A stretch of 64,000 nucleotides of DNA from CAZTHM01 sp041946825 (GTDB lineage: Bacteria > Acidobacteriota > Terriglobia > UBA7540): NCBI GenBank assembly GCA_041946825.1, contig JBHGBD010000019.1, forward strand, positions 1-64,000, read 5' to 3'. Shown one piece after another: positions 51,496 to 62,100 of this stretch. A program made the position numbers and the translations under genes. The notes under the pieces are model-generated. The model had not been told where the DNA came from and ran no database searches. It was given only the letters and a program-made list of their open reading frames with translations. Position 1 is the stretch's first letter. Each line of letters begins with the position of its first letter.

Positions 51496-52701
51496 TCACG
51501 CCTCCTCTTCTCGCGCTTTGTTTCGCATTACAGTAACTCGGGTGGCGGTCTCGGTGGTAGCGAAGGGTTGGACCTTCGAGAGCTGATTCTCCGGCCACAA
51601 CTTCTCCTCGAAGATGCGCTTTAGCTCGAAGACATCCAGCCCCGAGACATCCTCCCACCGGCCGAGTTGCTTGAGCAGCGCTTCCAGCGGCTCGCGCCGC
51701 GGGTCGTGTTTCAGGGGGAAGGCTGTCTGGAGAAACTGCTTTACCGTCACTCGCCCGCCGCGGCCGGCGACGACGCTCACCTTTTTCTGGCGACAGAATT
51801 CGGTGATCAGCGCCTTCAACTCTTCAAAGTGCCGAGTCAGCCGGTCCAGTTGCATTTTTGTTTCGAGCAGCTGGCTGGCCAGTCGCGCGCCCTCATCGGC
51901 AGCGAACTGCGCCTCGGAAAGCAGCTGGACCGAGTCAACGTGCTTCCAGAGAGGGCACTCCGCGCGGTATTCGCACCAATTGCACAGCTTGCTTTCGCGA
52001 GGGGCGAAATCCTTTTCTTCCTCGATTTGCTCGATGACGCGGATGGTTTCGGCCGCCAGCTTCTTCAAATCTTCCGGAGCGCGCTGGGAACGCAAAGTGG
52101 TGTCGTAAGCGACGTAGTGCCAGACCAACTCAACCCGTGTGGCTTCGCGCCAGCGATTCTGCAAGCCGATCTGATAGAGAGCGAGCTGGCGGTCCGAATC
52201 AATCTCCGCCTGCGGGGGAAGATGGCTGCCGGTTTTGTAGTCGTGGATTTCCCAGACGCCGTCCGCGCGACGCGCGATGCGGTCGACATAGCCCTGGATT
52301 TTGTACTCGCCCCGTTCGTCGAGAGGGAAGACAAGCCGCGCTTCCGTTTCCAGGGTCTGGGCTTGGTCGAAGGGTTTGTATCGCTCGTAGTAGTTGCGGA
52401 TGCATTTGACTCCGTAATCGAAATAATTCTCCGCCGTGAAGTTCTCTTTCACAATCCTGATAGTCGGCACCCACTCCTTCTTCCAAATCCCGTCATAGAA
52501 GGTCAGAAGGTCTTCGAGCGAATGGAGCTTGCAGCGCTGCAAGTCGTCGTAAAGCTTCTCCAAGGCATCGTGGACGCGGCTGCCCACAAAGGCCTCGATC
52601 GTTTCCTCTTCGGGCTTCTCGATCCTGTCAATGTACTGGAACTTGTACTTTTGCGGACAATTTTCAAAAGTCTGGATCCTGGAGTGCGAATAGAGCGGCA
52701 T
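51496..52701 (-). CDS. PD-(D/E)XK nuclease family protein with Fe-S cysteines (RecB-like)
   Basis: Protein of 401 residues. The N-terminal Y-S-H-S-R-I-Q-T-F-E-N-C-P-Q-K-Y-K-F is the typical entry of RecB/Cas4-like nucleases. The nuclease core has G-Y-V-D-R-I-A-R and I-H-D-Y-K-T-G. L-C-N-W-C-E-Y-R-A-E-C-P-L-W plus the N-terminal Cys can bind a 4Fe-4S cluster. A coiled coil follows. ATG 52701 is chosen because GGAGGTGAATCCT precedes it; a 28-residue upstream extension is not conserved. No helicase or CRISPR genes are adjacent, so it is not a Cas4 by context. Confidence 0.87.
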   Translation of the reverse strand: MPLYSHSRIQTFENCPQKYKFQYIDRIEKPEEETIEAFVGSRVHDALEKLYDDLQRCKLHSLEDLLTFYDGIWKKEWVPTIRIVKENFTAENYFDYGVKCIRNYYERYKPFDQAQTLETEARLVFPLDERGEYKIQGYVDRIARRADGVWEIHDYKTGSHLPPQAEIDSDRQLALYQIGLQNRWREATRVELVWHYVAYDTTLRSQRAPEDLKKLAAETIRVIEQIEEEKDFAPRESKLCNWCEYRAECPLWKHVDSVQLLSEAQFAADEGARLASQLLETKMQLDRLTRHFEELKALITEFCRQKKVSVVAGRGGRVTVKQFLQTAFPLKHDPRREPLEALLKQLGRWEDVSGLDVFELKRIFEEKLWPENQLSKVQPFATTETATRVTVMRNKAREEEA

Positions 52702-53212
52702 AGGATTCACCTCCGACCTCGATGCAGCGGCCGTGCGTCGGTGGCGAGGGGTTCCGAACCGTGTCGAAGCTTTTGATCTTATCACCCACCACCAGTCCGG
52801 CCAAAGGGTCCGGGGCGCGCGGAAAGGTGAGAGGGGGCGTTGGCGGAGTCTGGTAGGCTCGTAAAGTGCTTGCCTAGGGCGCTAGAAGGCGCGTGGCGCG
52901 ATCCTTTGGGCTTAAGCCGATACTTATAGCCTATCCCGAAGATCGGGGGGCTTAAATCGCCTCCTGGCGCCATATGCGGCATGCCGAATATGGTGGCCGA
53001 AAGCAGCCAGCCTTGGCCAGGAGCAGCCAGATTCTGCCCGCGGAGCGCCAACGGACGTTTTCGACACCCCGGTACTCGTCACAAAACAAAGATGTTAGAG
53101 GGCATGCCGAAAACCCCCTTTGGCCTCCCGCGTGCCTTACCTAGGGCGGACGTGGCGGCCGACCGAAACTGGGAACAAGGTTAGCCGCAAGGGTCATCGC
53201 GGGAGGTGGACC
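52702..53212. other. Intergenic region between divergent nuclease and FecR genes
   Basis: No gene is supported in these 511 bases. Small features are a CCCGA-AGA-TCGGG hairpin (52935-52947), the direct repeat GGGCTTAA at 52908 and 52948, and CCTAGGGCG at about 52873 and 53142. They could be regulatory sites but no known motif matches. Promoters for both divergent genes are expected here. Confidence 0.4.
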
Positions 53213-56026
53213 ATGAAACGCCTGATATACATCCTGGCCCTGGCAAGCCTGGTGGTGTTATCGCTGACGGTGCTGGCGGTTGAGCCGGCGCGCGCCGAGG
53301 AAGAAGAACCGGCGCCAGGCGTGGCTCGCGTCAGCCTGATTAACGGGGACGTTTCGGCGATGCGCGGCGACTCCGGCGACTGGGTCGCGACGACCGTCAA
53401 CGCCCCTCTGGTGCATGGCGACAAAGTCGCAACCGGCGAGAAGTCGCGCAGCGAAATCCAGCTCGATTCGGCGAATACCCTGCGGCTGGCCGCGAGCACG
53501 GAAGTCAAGGTTGCCGACTTAACCCGCACGCGCATCCAGTTGCAGGTGGCGCAGGGTTTGGTCACCTACTCCGTGATGAAGGAGAACGAGGCGGACATTG
53601 AGATTGACACTCCCAACATGGCCGTTCGGCCGGTCAAGGAGGGCATGTACCGCATCGAGGTGCGGTCGCCCTCGGAGACCCTCCTGATCGTGCGCAAGGG
53701 CGAGGCGGATGTTTCGACGCCCCAAGGGAGCACGACGGTCAAGGAAGGCAAACTCATCACCGTTCTCGGCGCGGACAATCCCGAGTATCAGATTGCCAGC
53801 GCGCCCGGCAAAGATGATTGGGACAAGTGGAACAAGGACCGCGACGACGATATTCGCGACGCGCGCAGCTATCGCTATGCGACGCGCTACTACACCGGCG
53901 CGCAGGACCTTGACCGCTACGGGCGGTGGGTCAATGTGCCCGGTTACGACTACGTTTGGTCGCCTTACGCGGATCCCAATTGGGCGCCGTATCGCTCTGG
54001 AAGCTGGGTTTGGGAGCCCTATTGGGGCTGGACGTGGGTTTCCTATGAGCCCTGGGGTTGGGCGCCGTACCACTACGGACGCTGGTTCGTCTATGGCAGC
54101 TCCTGGTATTGGTGGCCAGGGCATCACTATTATGGATATTACCCGACTTGGGCGCCGGCTTACGTGTCCTTCATCGGATTCGGATTCGGCGGACATAACT
54201 GGAGCTTCGGCTTCGGATATGGATACAGTTCCATCGGCTGGTGCGCACTGGGACCTTACGACCGGCATTATCCGTGGTGGGGGCGCCACAACACCTATCG
54301 CTCCGTGAACATCACGAATATCACGAACGTTACGAACGTGACGAACATCAACAACATCAACGGCGGGCGTGGGACGCCGGTGCGTGGCCCCGTCCGGACG
54401 TACAATTCCAACCTCCAGCAGGCGCTGACCAACGACCGCGTGCGCCGCGGCATTACCGAAGTTTCAACGGAAGATTTCGTACGCGGGCGTATCCCCCGGC
54501 AGGCTCAGCCGGTCAATGTGACGAATCTGCGGCAGGCGCAAATGGTGCAAGGCGCCGTCCCCGCCGTCCCGACACGCGAAAGCCTGCGGCCGGTGGACCG
54601 CCCGGTGAACACCGCGGCGCTGCCACGGAATGCGAACGCGGCGCAGAACTTCTTCACCCGGCGGCAGCCGCCCGCTGGGCCGCAATCGTTCACAGCGCGC
54701 CAGGCGGAAGTCCGCCAAATGGTTGAACAACGCAACCCGAACGCGGCGGAGGGCGGCAGGCCCGCCACCGCAGCGCAGGCTAGCGGTCGTGTCGCTGGCA
54801 ATGCTGCGGTGAACACTGAACGCGGCGGCGCGCAAGCGGGCGCGGCGGCAAGAGTGGGCGCTTCGACTGGCGGCCAACCCGCCGCGGCGGGCCAGCCTAA
54901 CTTGCGTGAGGCCCAGGAAGCGCTGCGGAATCGTGAACGCGGAACGGTTGGCGCGCGTCCTGCCGGAGTGCCGGCAGAGCGGGGAAACGCGGCAACGGGC
55001 AGCACAACTTCCCAGCCGGCCGCTGCGGCCCAACCGGCGCCCAATCGGATGGAAGGTGCGGCTCGCGAAGGCGCTGCGGCTCGAGGCTGGACGCGATTCG
55101 GCCAACCAGCATCGGGAGAAACGGTCCGCACGTCTCCGGCTCCTGTAGGTCGCCAGGAGGCAACTCCTCAGGCTGCCCCTGCCCAAGGGAACCGGAATCA
55201 AACCGTTCGCCCGGCGCCGCAGCAACCGCAGGAGCCGCGTCAGAACTGGCAGCGATTCGGCACCGGTCAGCCTCGGGCCGTGCCCGACAGGCCGACAACC
55301 ACGGGCGCGCCGCAAGCCGCGCGCCCCGCGCCGGCCCAGCGCGAGACTCCCGCGGCTCAATCTCCGCGCCAGTTCGATTCGCGCCCCGCTCCTTCACAGG
55401 GCGGGGGGAATCAGAGCAATTTCCAACGGTTCGGATCCGAATCGCGCCCGGCGCCGACCCAGCGCGAGGCTCCGGCGCCCGAAACGCCGCGCCGCTTCGA
55501 ATCGCGTCCCGCTCCTTCGCAGGGCGGGGGGAATCAGAGCAACTTCCAGCGATTCAACTCCGAACCTCGCCCGGCGCCCGCTGAGCGAAATACGCGGTCT
55601 TTCTCCTCAGGCGGAGAATCACAAGGCAGCGGATCGCCGGGCTGGTCGCGGTTCCCATCGCGCAGCGAGGCGCCTCGAAGTTTCGAGCGGCAGCCCCTCG
55701 AGATTCGCAGGTCCATCACCACGGAGCGCGCCGCGCCGCGCGGCTTTGAAGGTGGAGCGAGCCGTGGCGGCAGGAGCGTTGCACCTTCCGCGCCTTCGCG
55801 CAGCTTCGAAGGCGGCGGGAACCGCGGCGGTGGCAGTTGGGGTGGCGGACGCAGCGCGCCCTCGGCCCCGCCAAGGAGTTATAGCGGCGGTGGCGGCGGC
55901 AGGCAGAGCGCCCCACCCGCGCGAAGCTTCGGCGGCGGCGGTGGTGGCGGACGATCGGCGCCCTCCGGCGGCGGACACAGCGCTTCCGCGCCTCGTGGCG
56001 GTGGCAGCAATCACGGAAGACATTAG
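53213..56026 (+). CDS. Secreted FecR-domain, Tyr/Trp-rich, low-complexity surface protein
   Basis: Protein of 937 residues with a signal peptide (about 1-27, ending A-R-A). Residues about 40-180 form a FecR-type domain (L-I-N-G-D-V-S-A-M-R-G-D; V-H-G-D-K-V-A-T-G-E-K-S-R-S-E-I-Q). A strongly aromatic region of about 110 residues follows, typical of DUF6600-type proteins (Y-G-R-W-V-N-V-P-G-Y-D-Y-V-W). The remaining 550 residues are rich in Ala, Pro, Gln, Arg and Gly, with recurring W/F-x-R-F motifs, and end in glycine-serine tracts. ATG 53213 is set by GGGAGGTGG just upstream. Outer-surface or matrix role is inferred; no sigma/anti-sigma partner is adjacent. Confidence 0.78.
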   Translation: MKRLIYILALASLVVLSLTVLAVEPARAEEEEPAPGVARVSLINGDVSAMRGDSGDWVATTVNAPLVHGDKVATGEKSRSEIQLDSANTLRLAASTEVKVADLTRTRIQLQVAQGLVTYSVMKENEADIEIDTPNMAVRPVKEGMYRIEVRSPSETLLIVRKGEADVSTPQGSTTVKEGKLITVLGADNPEYQIASAPGKDDWDKWNKDRDDDIRDARSYRYATRYYTGAQDLDRYGRWVNVPGYDYVWSPYADPNWAPYRSGSWVWEPYWGWTWVSYEPWGWAPYHYGRWFVYGSSWYWWPGHHYYGYYPTWAPAYVSFIGFGFGGHNWSFGFGYGYSSIGWCALGPYDRHYPWWGRHNTYRSVNITNITNVTNVTNINNINGGRGTPVRGPVRTYNSNLQQALTNDRVRRGITEVSTEDFVRGRIPRQAQPVNVTNLRQAQMVQGAVPAVPTRESLRPVDRPVNTAALPRNANAAQNFFTRRQPPAGPQSFTARQAEVRQMVEQRNPNAAEGGRPATAAQASGRVAGNAAVNTERGGAQAGAAARVGASTGGQPAAAGQPNLREAQEALRNRERGTVGARPAGVPAERGNAATGSTTSQPAAAAQPAPNRMEGAAREGAAARGWTRFGQPASGETVRTSPAPVGRQEATPQAAPAQGNRNQTVRPAPQQPQEPRQNWQRFGTGQPRAVPDRPTTTGAPQAARPAPAQRETPAAQSPRQFDSRPAPSQGGGNQSNFQRFGSESRPAPTQREAPAPETPRRFESRPAPSQGGGNQSNFQRFNSEPRPAPAERNTRSFSSGGESQGSGSPGWSRFPSRSEAPRSFERQPLEIRRSITTERAAPRGFEGGASRGGRSVAPSAPSRSFEGGGNRGGGSWGGGRSAPSAPPRSYSGGGGGRQSAPPARSFGGGGGGGRSAPSGGGHSASAPRGGGSNHGRH

Positions 56027-56079
56027 CGCCGACCCATTTCCCGGGTCGAGGCACCTCGTCCCCTACGTGGTGCGTCTTC

Positions 56080-56139
56080 TTAACTTTCGACTTCTTCAAC
56101 TTTTGACTCTTCAACTTTTGACTCTTCAACTTTCGACTC
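56080..56139. repeat. 15-nt tandem repeat (TTCAACTTTTGACTC)x4
   Basis: Four copies of a 15-base unit, two identical and two with one or a few changes. The unit itself splits into 7 + 8 bases. It lies between the FecR gene and glgB. Confidence 0.8.
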
Positions 56140-56156
56140 CTCACTGTCACTTCATG

Positions 56157-56162
56157 TAGAAT
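56157..56162 (+). promoter_or_regulatory. Possible -10 box for a leaderless glgB transcript
   Basis: TAGAAT is separated by 7 bases from the glgB ATG, the same spacing as at the toxin-antitoxin operon. No good -35 hexamer is visible. Confidence 0.4.
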
Positions 56163-56169
56163 CTAAACG

Positions 56170-58395
56170 ATGGCCTCGCGGCTGAAGCACGTAGGGAAAT
56201 CCACGGCCTCGCGCGAAGAGATCGAACTCATTCTGTGCGGCGAGCACGCCGACCCCTTTCACATCCTGGGCGCCCATCCGGTGGAAATCGACGGCAGGCC
56301 CGCCATCGCCATCCGCGCTTTCCTGCCGGACGCCGCGGCGATGTGGGTTTTGCGGGATGCGCAGCCCATTCCCTTCACTCGCCTCCACACCGACGGGCTC
56401 TTCGAGGCGGTATTCCCCGGTGAATCGCAAGTTTTTCCTTACCGCCTTCGTGCGCGAAGCGTGACAGGGCACGAATGGGATTTCGATGATCCCTACCGGT
56501 TTCCCCCCGTGCTGACGGAATTCGATCTCCACTTGTTGGGCGAGGGGACGCACTTCGACGCCTACGAAAAACTCGGCGCGCACGGCCGTGAAATCGAAGG
56601 CGTACGCGGCGTGGCCTTTGCCGTGTGGGCGCCCAACGCGCACCGCGTCAGCGTGGTCGGGGACTTTAACCAGTGGGACGGTCGGCGTCATCCCATGCGC
56701 GTGCGCGGGTCGAGCGGAATCTGGGAGCTTTTCCTGCCCGGCCTCGGGGAAGGGGATATCTACAAGTTCGAAATCAAGTCGCGAGAAAACGGCGCGCTAC
56801 TCTTGAAGGCCGACCCCTTCGCGTTTTATTCCGAGTTACGGCCCAAGACCGCTTCGATCGTCCACGACATCCGCCGCTTCCAGTGGCGCGACGCCGACTG
56901 GATGGCGGAGCGCGAGCGGCGACAGGCTTTGAACGCGCCCATCGCGGTTTACGAAGTCCATCTCGGTTCGTGGATGCGGGCTCCGGAATCGAACGCGATG
57001 CTCAGCTACCGCGACCTAGCCGAGCGGCTGACGGACTATGTTTTGAAAATGGGGTTTACGCACGTCGAGCTGTTGCCGGTGATGGAGCATCCGCTGGATG
57101 AATCGTGGGGCTACCAGACGACCGGCTACTTCGCGCCCACCAGCCGCCACGGGACACCGGAAGACTTCATGTATTTCGTGGACTACCTCCACCAGCACGG
57201 CATCGGTGTAATCCTCGACTGGGTTCCGGCGCATTTTCCCGGTGACGCGCACGGCCTCGCGTACTTTGACGGCACTTTTCTTTATGATCATGCCGACCCG
57301 CGCCGCGGCGAGCACCAGGACTGGGGCACGCGGGTTTTCAATTACGCGCGCACGGAAGTCCGCACCTTCCTGTGGAACAGCGCGCTCTTCTGGCTCGACA
57401 AGTATCACGCCGACGGCCTGCGCGTCGACGCCGTCGCTTCCATGCTCTATCTCGATTATTCGCGCAAGGCGGGCGAATGGATTCCCAACCGCTACGGTGG
57501 AAACGAAGACCTCGAGGCGATTGACTTCATCAAGCGCTTCAACGAACTCGTGCACCGGGAGCATCCCGGGGTGCTGACCATCGCCGAGGAATCCACGGCG
57601 TGGCCGGGTGTGTCACGGCCGACTTACCTGGGCGGGCTCGGCTTCAGCCTGAAATGGAACATGGGCTGGATGCACGACATGCTCCTGTATTTCTCCAAGG
57701 ACCCCATCCATCGTAAGTTCCATCACAACAACCTGACGTTCTCGCTGCTTTACGCCTTCACCGAGAATTTTGTCCTGGTGCTTTCCCACGACGAGGTCGT
57801 GCACGGCAAGCACTCGCTGCTCTCTAAAATGCCGGGCAACACATGGCAGCAATTCGCCAACCTCCGCGCGCTTTACGCCTTCCTGATCGCGCACCCGGGG
57901 AAAAAGATGCTTTTCATGGGTGGCGAGTTCGGCCAGTGGATCGAATGGAACGCCAACCAGAGCCTCGATTGGCACCTGCTCGATTACGAGCCTCATCAGC
58001 AACTCCAGCGCCTGGTGGGGGACTTGAATCGACTCTATCGCGCCGAGCCGGCATTGCACGAAGTCGATTTTGAGCACACGGGGTTCGAGTGGGTGGACTT
58101 CCACGACGCCGATCAGTCGGTGATCATCTTCTTGCGGCGCGCGCGGAACCGCGAGCAGCATGTCGTGGTGGCATGCAACTTCACTCCCGTGCCGCGAACC
58201 GGCTACAGGGTGGGTGTGCCTGCGGCGGGTTTCTATCGCGAACTCTTGAACAGCGACGACAGCCAGTACGGCGGCAGCGGCCTTACCAACGGCCCCGGCG
58301 TCCAAGCCATCCAACAGCCCTGGCACAACCAGCCGTGCTCCATCACGCTGACCTTGCCGCCGCTGGGAGTGGCGATCCTGAAGCCGGAAACTTAG
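56170..58395 (+). CDS. glgB: 1,4-alpha-glucan branching enzyme
   Basis: GH13 enzyme of 741 residues introducing alpha-1,6 branches into glycogen. Order of domains: N1 (about 15-110), CBM48 (about 120-215; F-A-V-W-A-P-N-A), catalytic barrel and C-terminal beta domain. The nucleophile is Asp420 in L-R-V-D-A-V-A-S-M-L-Y; the acid/base is Glu473 in I-A-E-E-S-T; V-L-S-H-D-E-V-V-H-G-K holds the transition-state Asp. A TAGAAT hexamer lies only 7 bases before the ATG and no ribosome-binding site is visible, so the mRNA may be leaderless. No other glycogen genes are adjacent. Confidence 0.95.
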   Translation: MASRLKHVGKSTASREEIELILCGEHADPFHILGAHPVEIDGRPAIAIRAFLPDAAAMWVLRDAQPIPFTRLHTDGLFEAVFPGESQVFPYRLRARSVTGHEWDFDDPYRFPPVLTEFDLHLLGEGTHFDAYEKLGAHGREIEGVRGVAFAVWAPNAHRVSVVGDFNQWDGRRHPMRVRGSSGIWELFLPGLGEGDIYKFEIKSRENGALLLKADPFAFYSELRPKTASIVHDIRRFQWRDADWMAERERRQALNAPIAVYEVHLGSWMRAPESNAMLSYRDLAERLTDYVLKMGFTHVELLPVMEHPLDESWGYQTTGYFAPTSRHGTPEDFMYFVDYLHQHGIGVILDWVPAHFPGDAHGLAYFDGTFLYDHADPRRGEHQDWGTRVFNYARTEVRTFLWNSALFWLDKYHADGLRVDAVASMLYLDYSRKAGEWIPNRYGGNEDLEAIDFIKRFNELVHREHPGVLTIAEESTAWPGVSRPTYLGGLGFSLKWNMGWMHDMLLYFSKDPIHRKFHHNNLTFSLLYAFTENFVLVLSHDEVVHGKHSLLSKMPGNTWQQFANLRALYAFLIAHPGKKMLFMGGEFGQWIEWNANQSLDWHLLDYEPHQQLQRLVGDLNRLYRAEPALHEVDFEHTGFEWVDFHDADQSVIIFLRRARNREQHVVVACNFTPVPRTGYRVGVPAAGFYRELLNSDDSQYGGSGLTNGPGVQAIQQPWHNQPCSITLTLPPLGVAILKPET

Positions 58396-58438
58396 GGGTC
58401 AGCGCGTGGGCAACCCCCGACGGTCGGTCATGAGGCTG

Positions 58439-59005
58439 CTAATGCCAAATGACGTCGCCGAAATCCCATTCCCACTCCGTAATCTCGACAACCTTCCATT
58501 TTCTCGCAGCGATTCTGGTCATGCGGACTTTGCCGTGCCTGCTTCCACTCCTGATATCAACCAGGGCCGTCCCATGAGAGATCTGGGTCCGTCCTGAGGA
58601 AAAATCCCCCAACCATGCAGAGTCGGGAGGAGCCAAGGCGTTGTTGAATGCGCTTTGGTACCATTGGACAATATCCGATCGCACTCGCAGTCTCCAATAG
58701 ATTCTTTCCTCGTAAGTCAGTGGAGCATCCTCGCAGCGCGGGGTTGTTTCGCACTCCGAAGATTTGTCCTTGGCCTTTGCTCGGGATTCTTCCGACGATC
58801 TAACGAACTTTTCTCCTGCGCTTTCGGCAATCCCATCTACGTCAAAGTATTTGGTGAATTCGCGATAGTCGTGATTCCTGTACGCTCGTCGAATCCTGTA
58901 CAAACTGTACTCCGGCGTTTCTACCCACCAGCGGACGTACAACGCCGATGCAGAGGCAACGACAATAAGGGCCGTTATCCATGGAATCCACCGACGTGCT
59001 TTCAC
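58439..59005 (-). CDS. Membrane-anchored DUF2939-like protein
   Basis: Protein of 188 residues with one N-terminal membrane segment (about 8-27) and an extracytoplasmic domain. Y-S-L-Y-R-I-R-R-A-Y-R-N-H-D-Y-R-E-F and Y-F-D-V-D-G-I-A resemble DUF2939 proteins. Two cysteines in S-E-C-E-T-T-P-R-C could form a disulfide. GTG start with AGGGGGAATTCC upstream. Convergent with glgB (43 bp between stop codons). Codon use appears less GC-biased than in neighbours. Function unknown. Confidence 0.6.
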   Translation of the reverse strand: MKARRWIPWITALIVVASASALYVRWWVETPEYSLYRIRRAYRNHDYREFTKYFDVDGIAESAGEKFVRSSEESRAKAKDKSSECETTPRCEDAPLTYEERIYWRLRVRSDIVQWYQSAFNNALAPPDSAWLGDFSSGRTQISHGTALVDIRSGSRHGKVRMTRIAARKWKVVEITEWEWDFGDVIWH

Positions 59006-59105
59006 GGAATTCCCCCTACTTCAACGCGACCGAGTACACACATGGTATCATACACCCTCTTCTAAAGCCCTTGCGAGATCGTCGCGCACGGCAAACATGC
59101 CGCTT

Positions 59106-62100
59106 TTATTCTTTTTCTGCGGGAACAGGGACGTGATCGGGCGCGCCGGCCTGCCACCAGTTAAGCAGTCGCGTTCCCCAATCATCAAGGTAGGTATAAA
59201 CCACCGGCACGACAATCAAAGTGAGTAATGTTGAAGTAATGAGGCCGCCGATGACCGCGCGCGCCATGGGGGCGCGAAACTCCGCGCCCGAGCCTATCGC
59301 GAAGGCCAGAGGCAGCATGCCGAAGATCATCGCCGTGGTGGTCATGATGATGGGGCGCAAGCGAACCTGGGCGGCGCGCACCAGCGCCGCCGAGCGGTCC
59401 ACGCCCTCGCGGCGCTGGCGGTTGGTGTAGTCGATCAGCAGGATGGCGTTCTTGGTGACCAAACCCATCAGCATGATCAGGCCGATCATCGACATGATGT
59501 TGAGGTTGTCGTGGGTCATCCAGAGCGTCAGTGCGACACCGACCAGGGAGAGGGGCAGCGAGAGCATGATCGCCAGCGGATGAAAGAAGCTGCGGAATTG
59601 CGAGGCGAGGATCGCATAAATGAAGATCACCGCCAGAATCAGCGCGCGGTAGATATAATAGAAAGTTTCGCCGAGGTCCTCGGCCTGGCCCGTATAGTTG
59701 ATTTGGATTCCGGCGGGGAGCTGTAGCTGCGCGTTTTTGGCTTTGAGATCTTCGAGGATCGTGCCGAGGGGGCGATCCTGGATCGAAGCCATGACGCGGA
59801 CCTCGCGCAGCAGGTCGCGGCGGCGAATAATGGACGGGGCCTCGGAGTCTTCCAGCGCCGCGACCTGGGTCAGCGGCACGGAGGCGCCCGAACCGGGCAC
59901 CGCCCCCAACACCGGCACGTAGATATCCGCCAAATCATCCCGCAGCCGCCGCTGATCTTCGTCCAACCGCACGCGCACGTCGTAGGCATCGCCATCCTCG
60001 TCCTGGAATTGCGAGACGATGTCCCCCGCGATCAAGCCGCGCACCATCGAGGAGACGGTGCCGAGGTCAAGCCCGAGATCGGAAGCGGCCTTGCGGTCGA
60101 GGCGCACGCGGATTTCGGGGCGGGGATCTTCGCGGCTCGAGTCCACGTCGGCGGTGCCGGCAGTGGCTTTGGCGTTGTCGACAACGCGCCGCCCCACTTC
60201 GTCGATGCGCGCCAGGTCGGTGCCGCGCACGCTCACCTGCAGCGGCTGACCTTCGCCCGCCATGTACTCGACTTCGCCGACGATCGAGCGCAGCGCCGGC
60301 CAGCGCGCCAGTTCCGCGCGCAACACTTGGCGAAGCTCGAAGTCCGTGATGCGGCGCTCGCCCTTGGGTTTGAGTTTGACATAGATCGCGCCCTCGTTCA
60401 CCGGGGTCGTTCCGCCCGCGCCGACGGTTACGAACGAGTAGGCGATTTCAGGATGGCGGTTCAGAACTTTGGTCACGCGACGGCCGACGTCGGCGGTCTC
60501 GCGCAGGGTCGTTCCCGGCGGCATTTTGTAGGAAACCTGGAACTCCCCGCGGTCGTAGTCGGCCATGAAGGCGCTCCCCAGCCGCCCGAAGATGACAAAG
60601 CTCACCGCGATGGAGGCTGCGGCGAAACCGATCACAGCGCCGCGATGGCGCAGCGACCAGCCCAGGCCGCGGGCGAGCACGGCGTGCAGATCCTCGAACT
60701 TGCGGTTGGCGCTTTCGAGCACGCGGCTCAGCCAGCCTTTGCGGCGCCCGGCTTCGATCGAAGGGTCGTACCAGCGCGAGGAGAGCATCGGGTCGAGCGT
60801 GAAGGAAACGAACAGCGAGACGAGCACGGCGAAACCCACCGTCATACCGAACTGATAGAAGAAGCGGCCGACGATTCCACCCATAAACGCCACGGGGATG
60901 AAGACCGCGATGATGGTGAAGGTTGTGGCCATGACGGCAAGGCCGATTTCCGCCGTTCCCTCGATGGCGGCGGTCATGTGGTCGGCGCCCTGCTCCATGT
61001 GGCGGACGATGTTTTCGCGCACGACGATCGCGTCGTCGATCAGCATACCGATGGCGAGCGAAAGCCCCATCAGCGTCATGACGTTGAGCGTGAAGCCCAG
61101 CGCGCGCATGATGATGAACGCGCTGATCACCGAGATGGGGAGCGTCACCCCGGTGATGACCGTGCTTCGCCAGCTGTTCAGAAAACAGAAGACAACCAGG
61201 ACAGTGAGAAGGGCGCCAAGCACCAGTGTCGTCGTCACATCCTCGACCGACTCACGGATGAAGGTTGAGTTGTCCTGCACAACGCGCAACTCGACGCCGG
61301 GCGGCATCTCCGCCTGCAACGCCGAGAGGCTGGCCTTCACGTGATCGGCCACCTCCACGGTGTTTGCGCCGGTCTGCTTCTGGATCTGCAGCGCCAATGC
61401 CGGCTCGCCGTCGAGAAGCGAGAAGCTGCGTTGCTCTTCGATACCATCCCTGACCCCCCCCAGCATCGCAAGCGTGATCGGGAAGCCGCCGCGCTCCGTG
61501 ACAATCAGCCCGTTGAAGTCGCGCGGCTGTGCGGCGCGGCCTGCCACGCGCACCAGCGATTCGCGCGGCCCCTGGTCAAGTTTGCCGGCGGGAATATCGA
61601 GATTCTCGCGCCGCAGCGCTTCCGCGACGTCGAAATAGGTCAGCCCGTAGGCCTTCAGCTTGTCACGGTCGAGCAGGATTTGAATCTCGCGCCGCGCCGC
61701 GCCCACCAGGCGCACCTGGCCCACTCCGGAAATGTTCTCCAGCCGCCGCTTCAGCACCTTTTCGGAAAGCGTCGTCAGCGCTTTGCGGTCGAGCGTGGGA
61801 GAGAGCACGGCGATGGAAAGAATCGGCAGCTCGTCAAATCGGATCTGCTGGATGACCGGCTCCTTCACCTCGCGCGGGAAGAGGCTGCGAATGCCGTTGA
61901 TCTTGCTCTGCACTTCCAGCAGCGCGGTGTTGATGTTTTTTCCGAGGTCGAATTCCACCACCACGCTCGACAGGCCCTCCGTCGTCACCGAGCTGACGTG
62001 GCGGATGCCGCCGATGGGATTGACGGCTTCCTCGATGCGCTTCGAGACTTCCGTCTCCACAGTTTCCGGCGCCACGCCGGGATAGGTCGTCGTGATGCTG

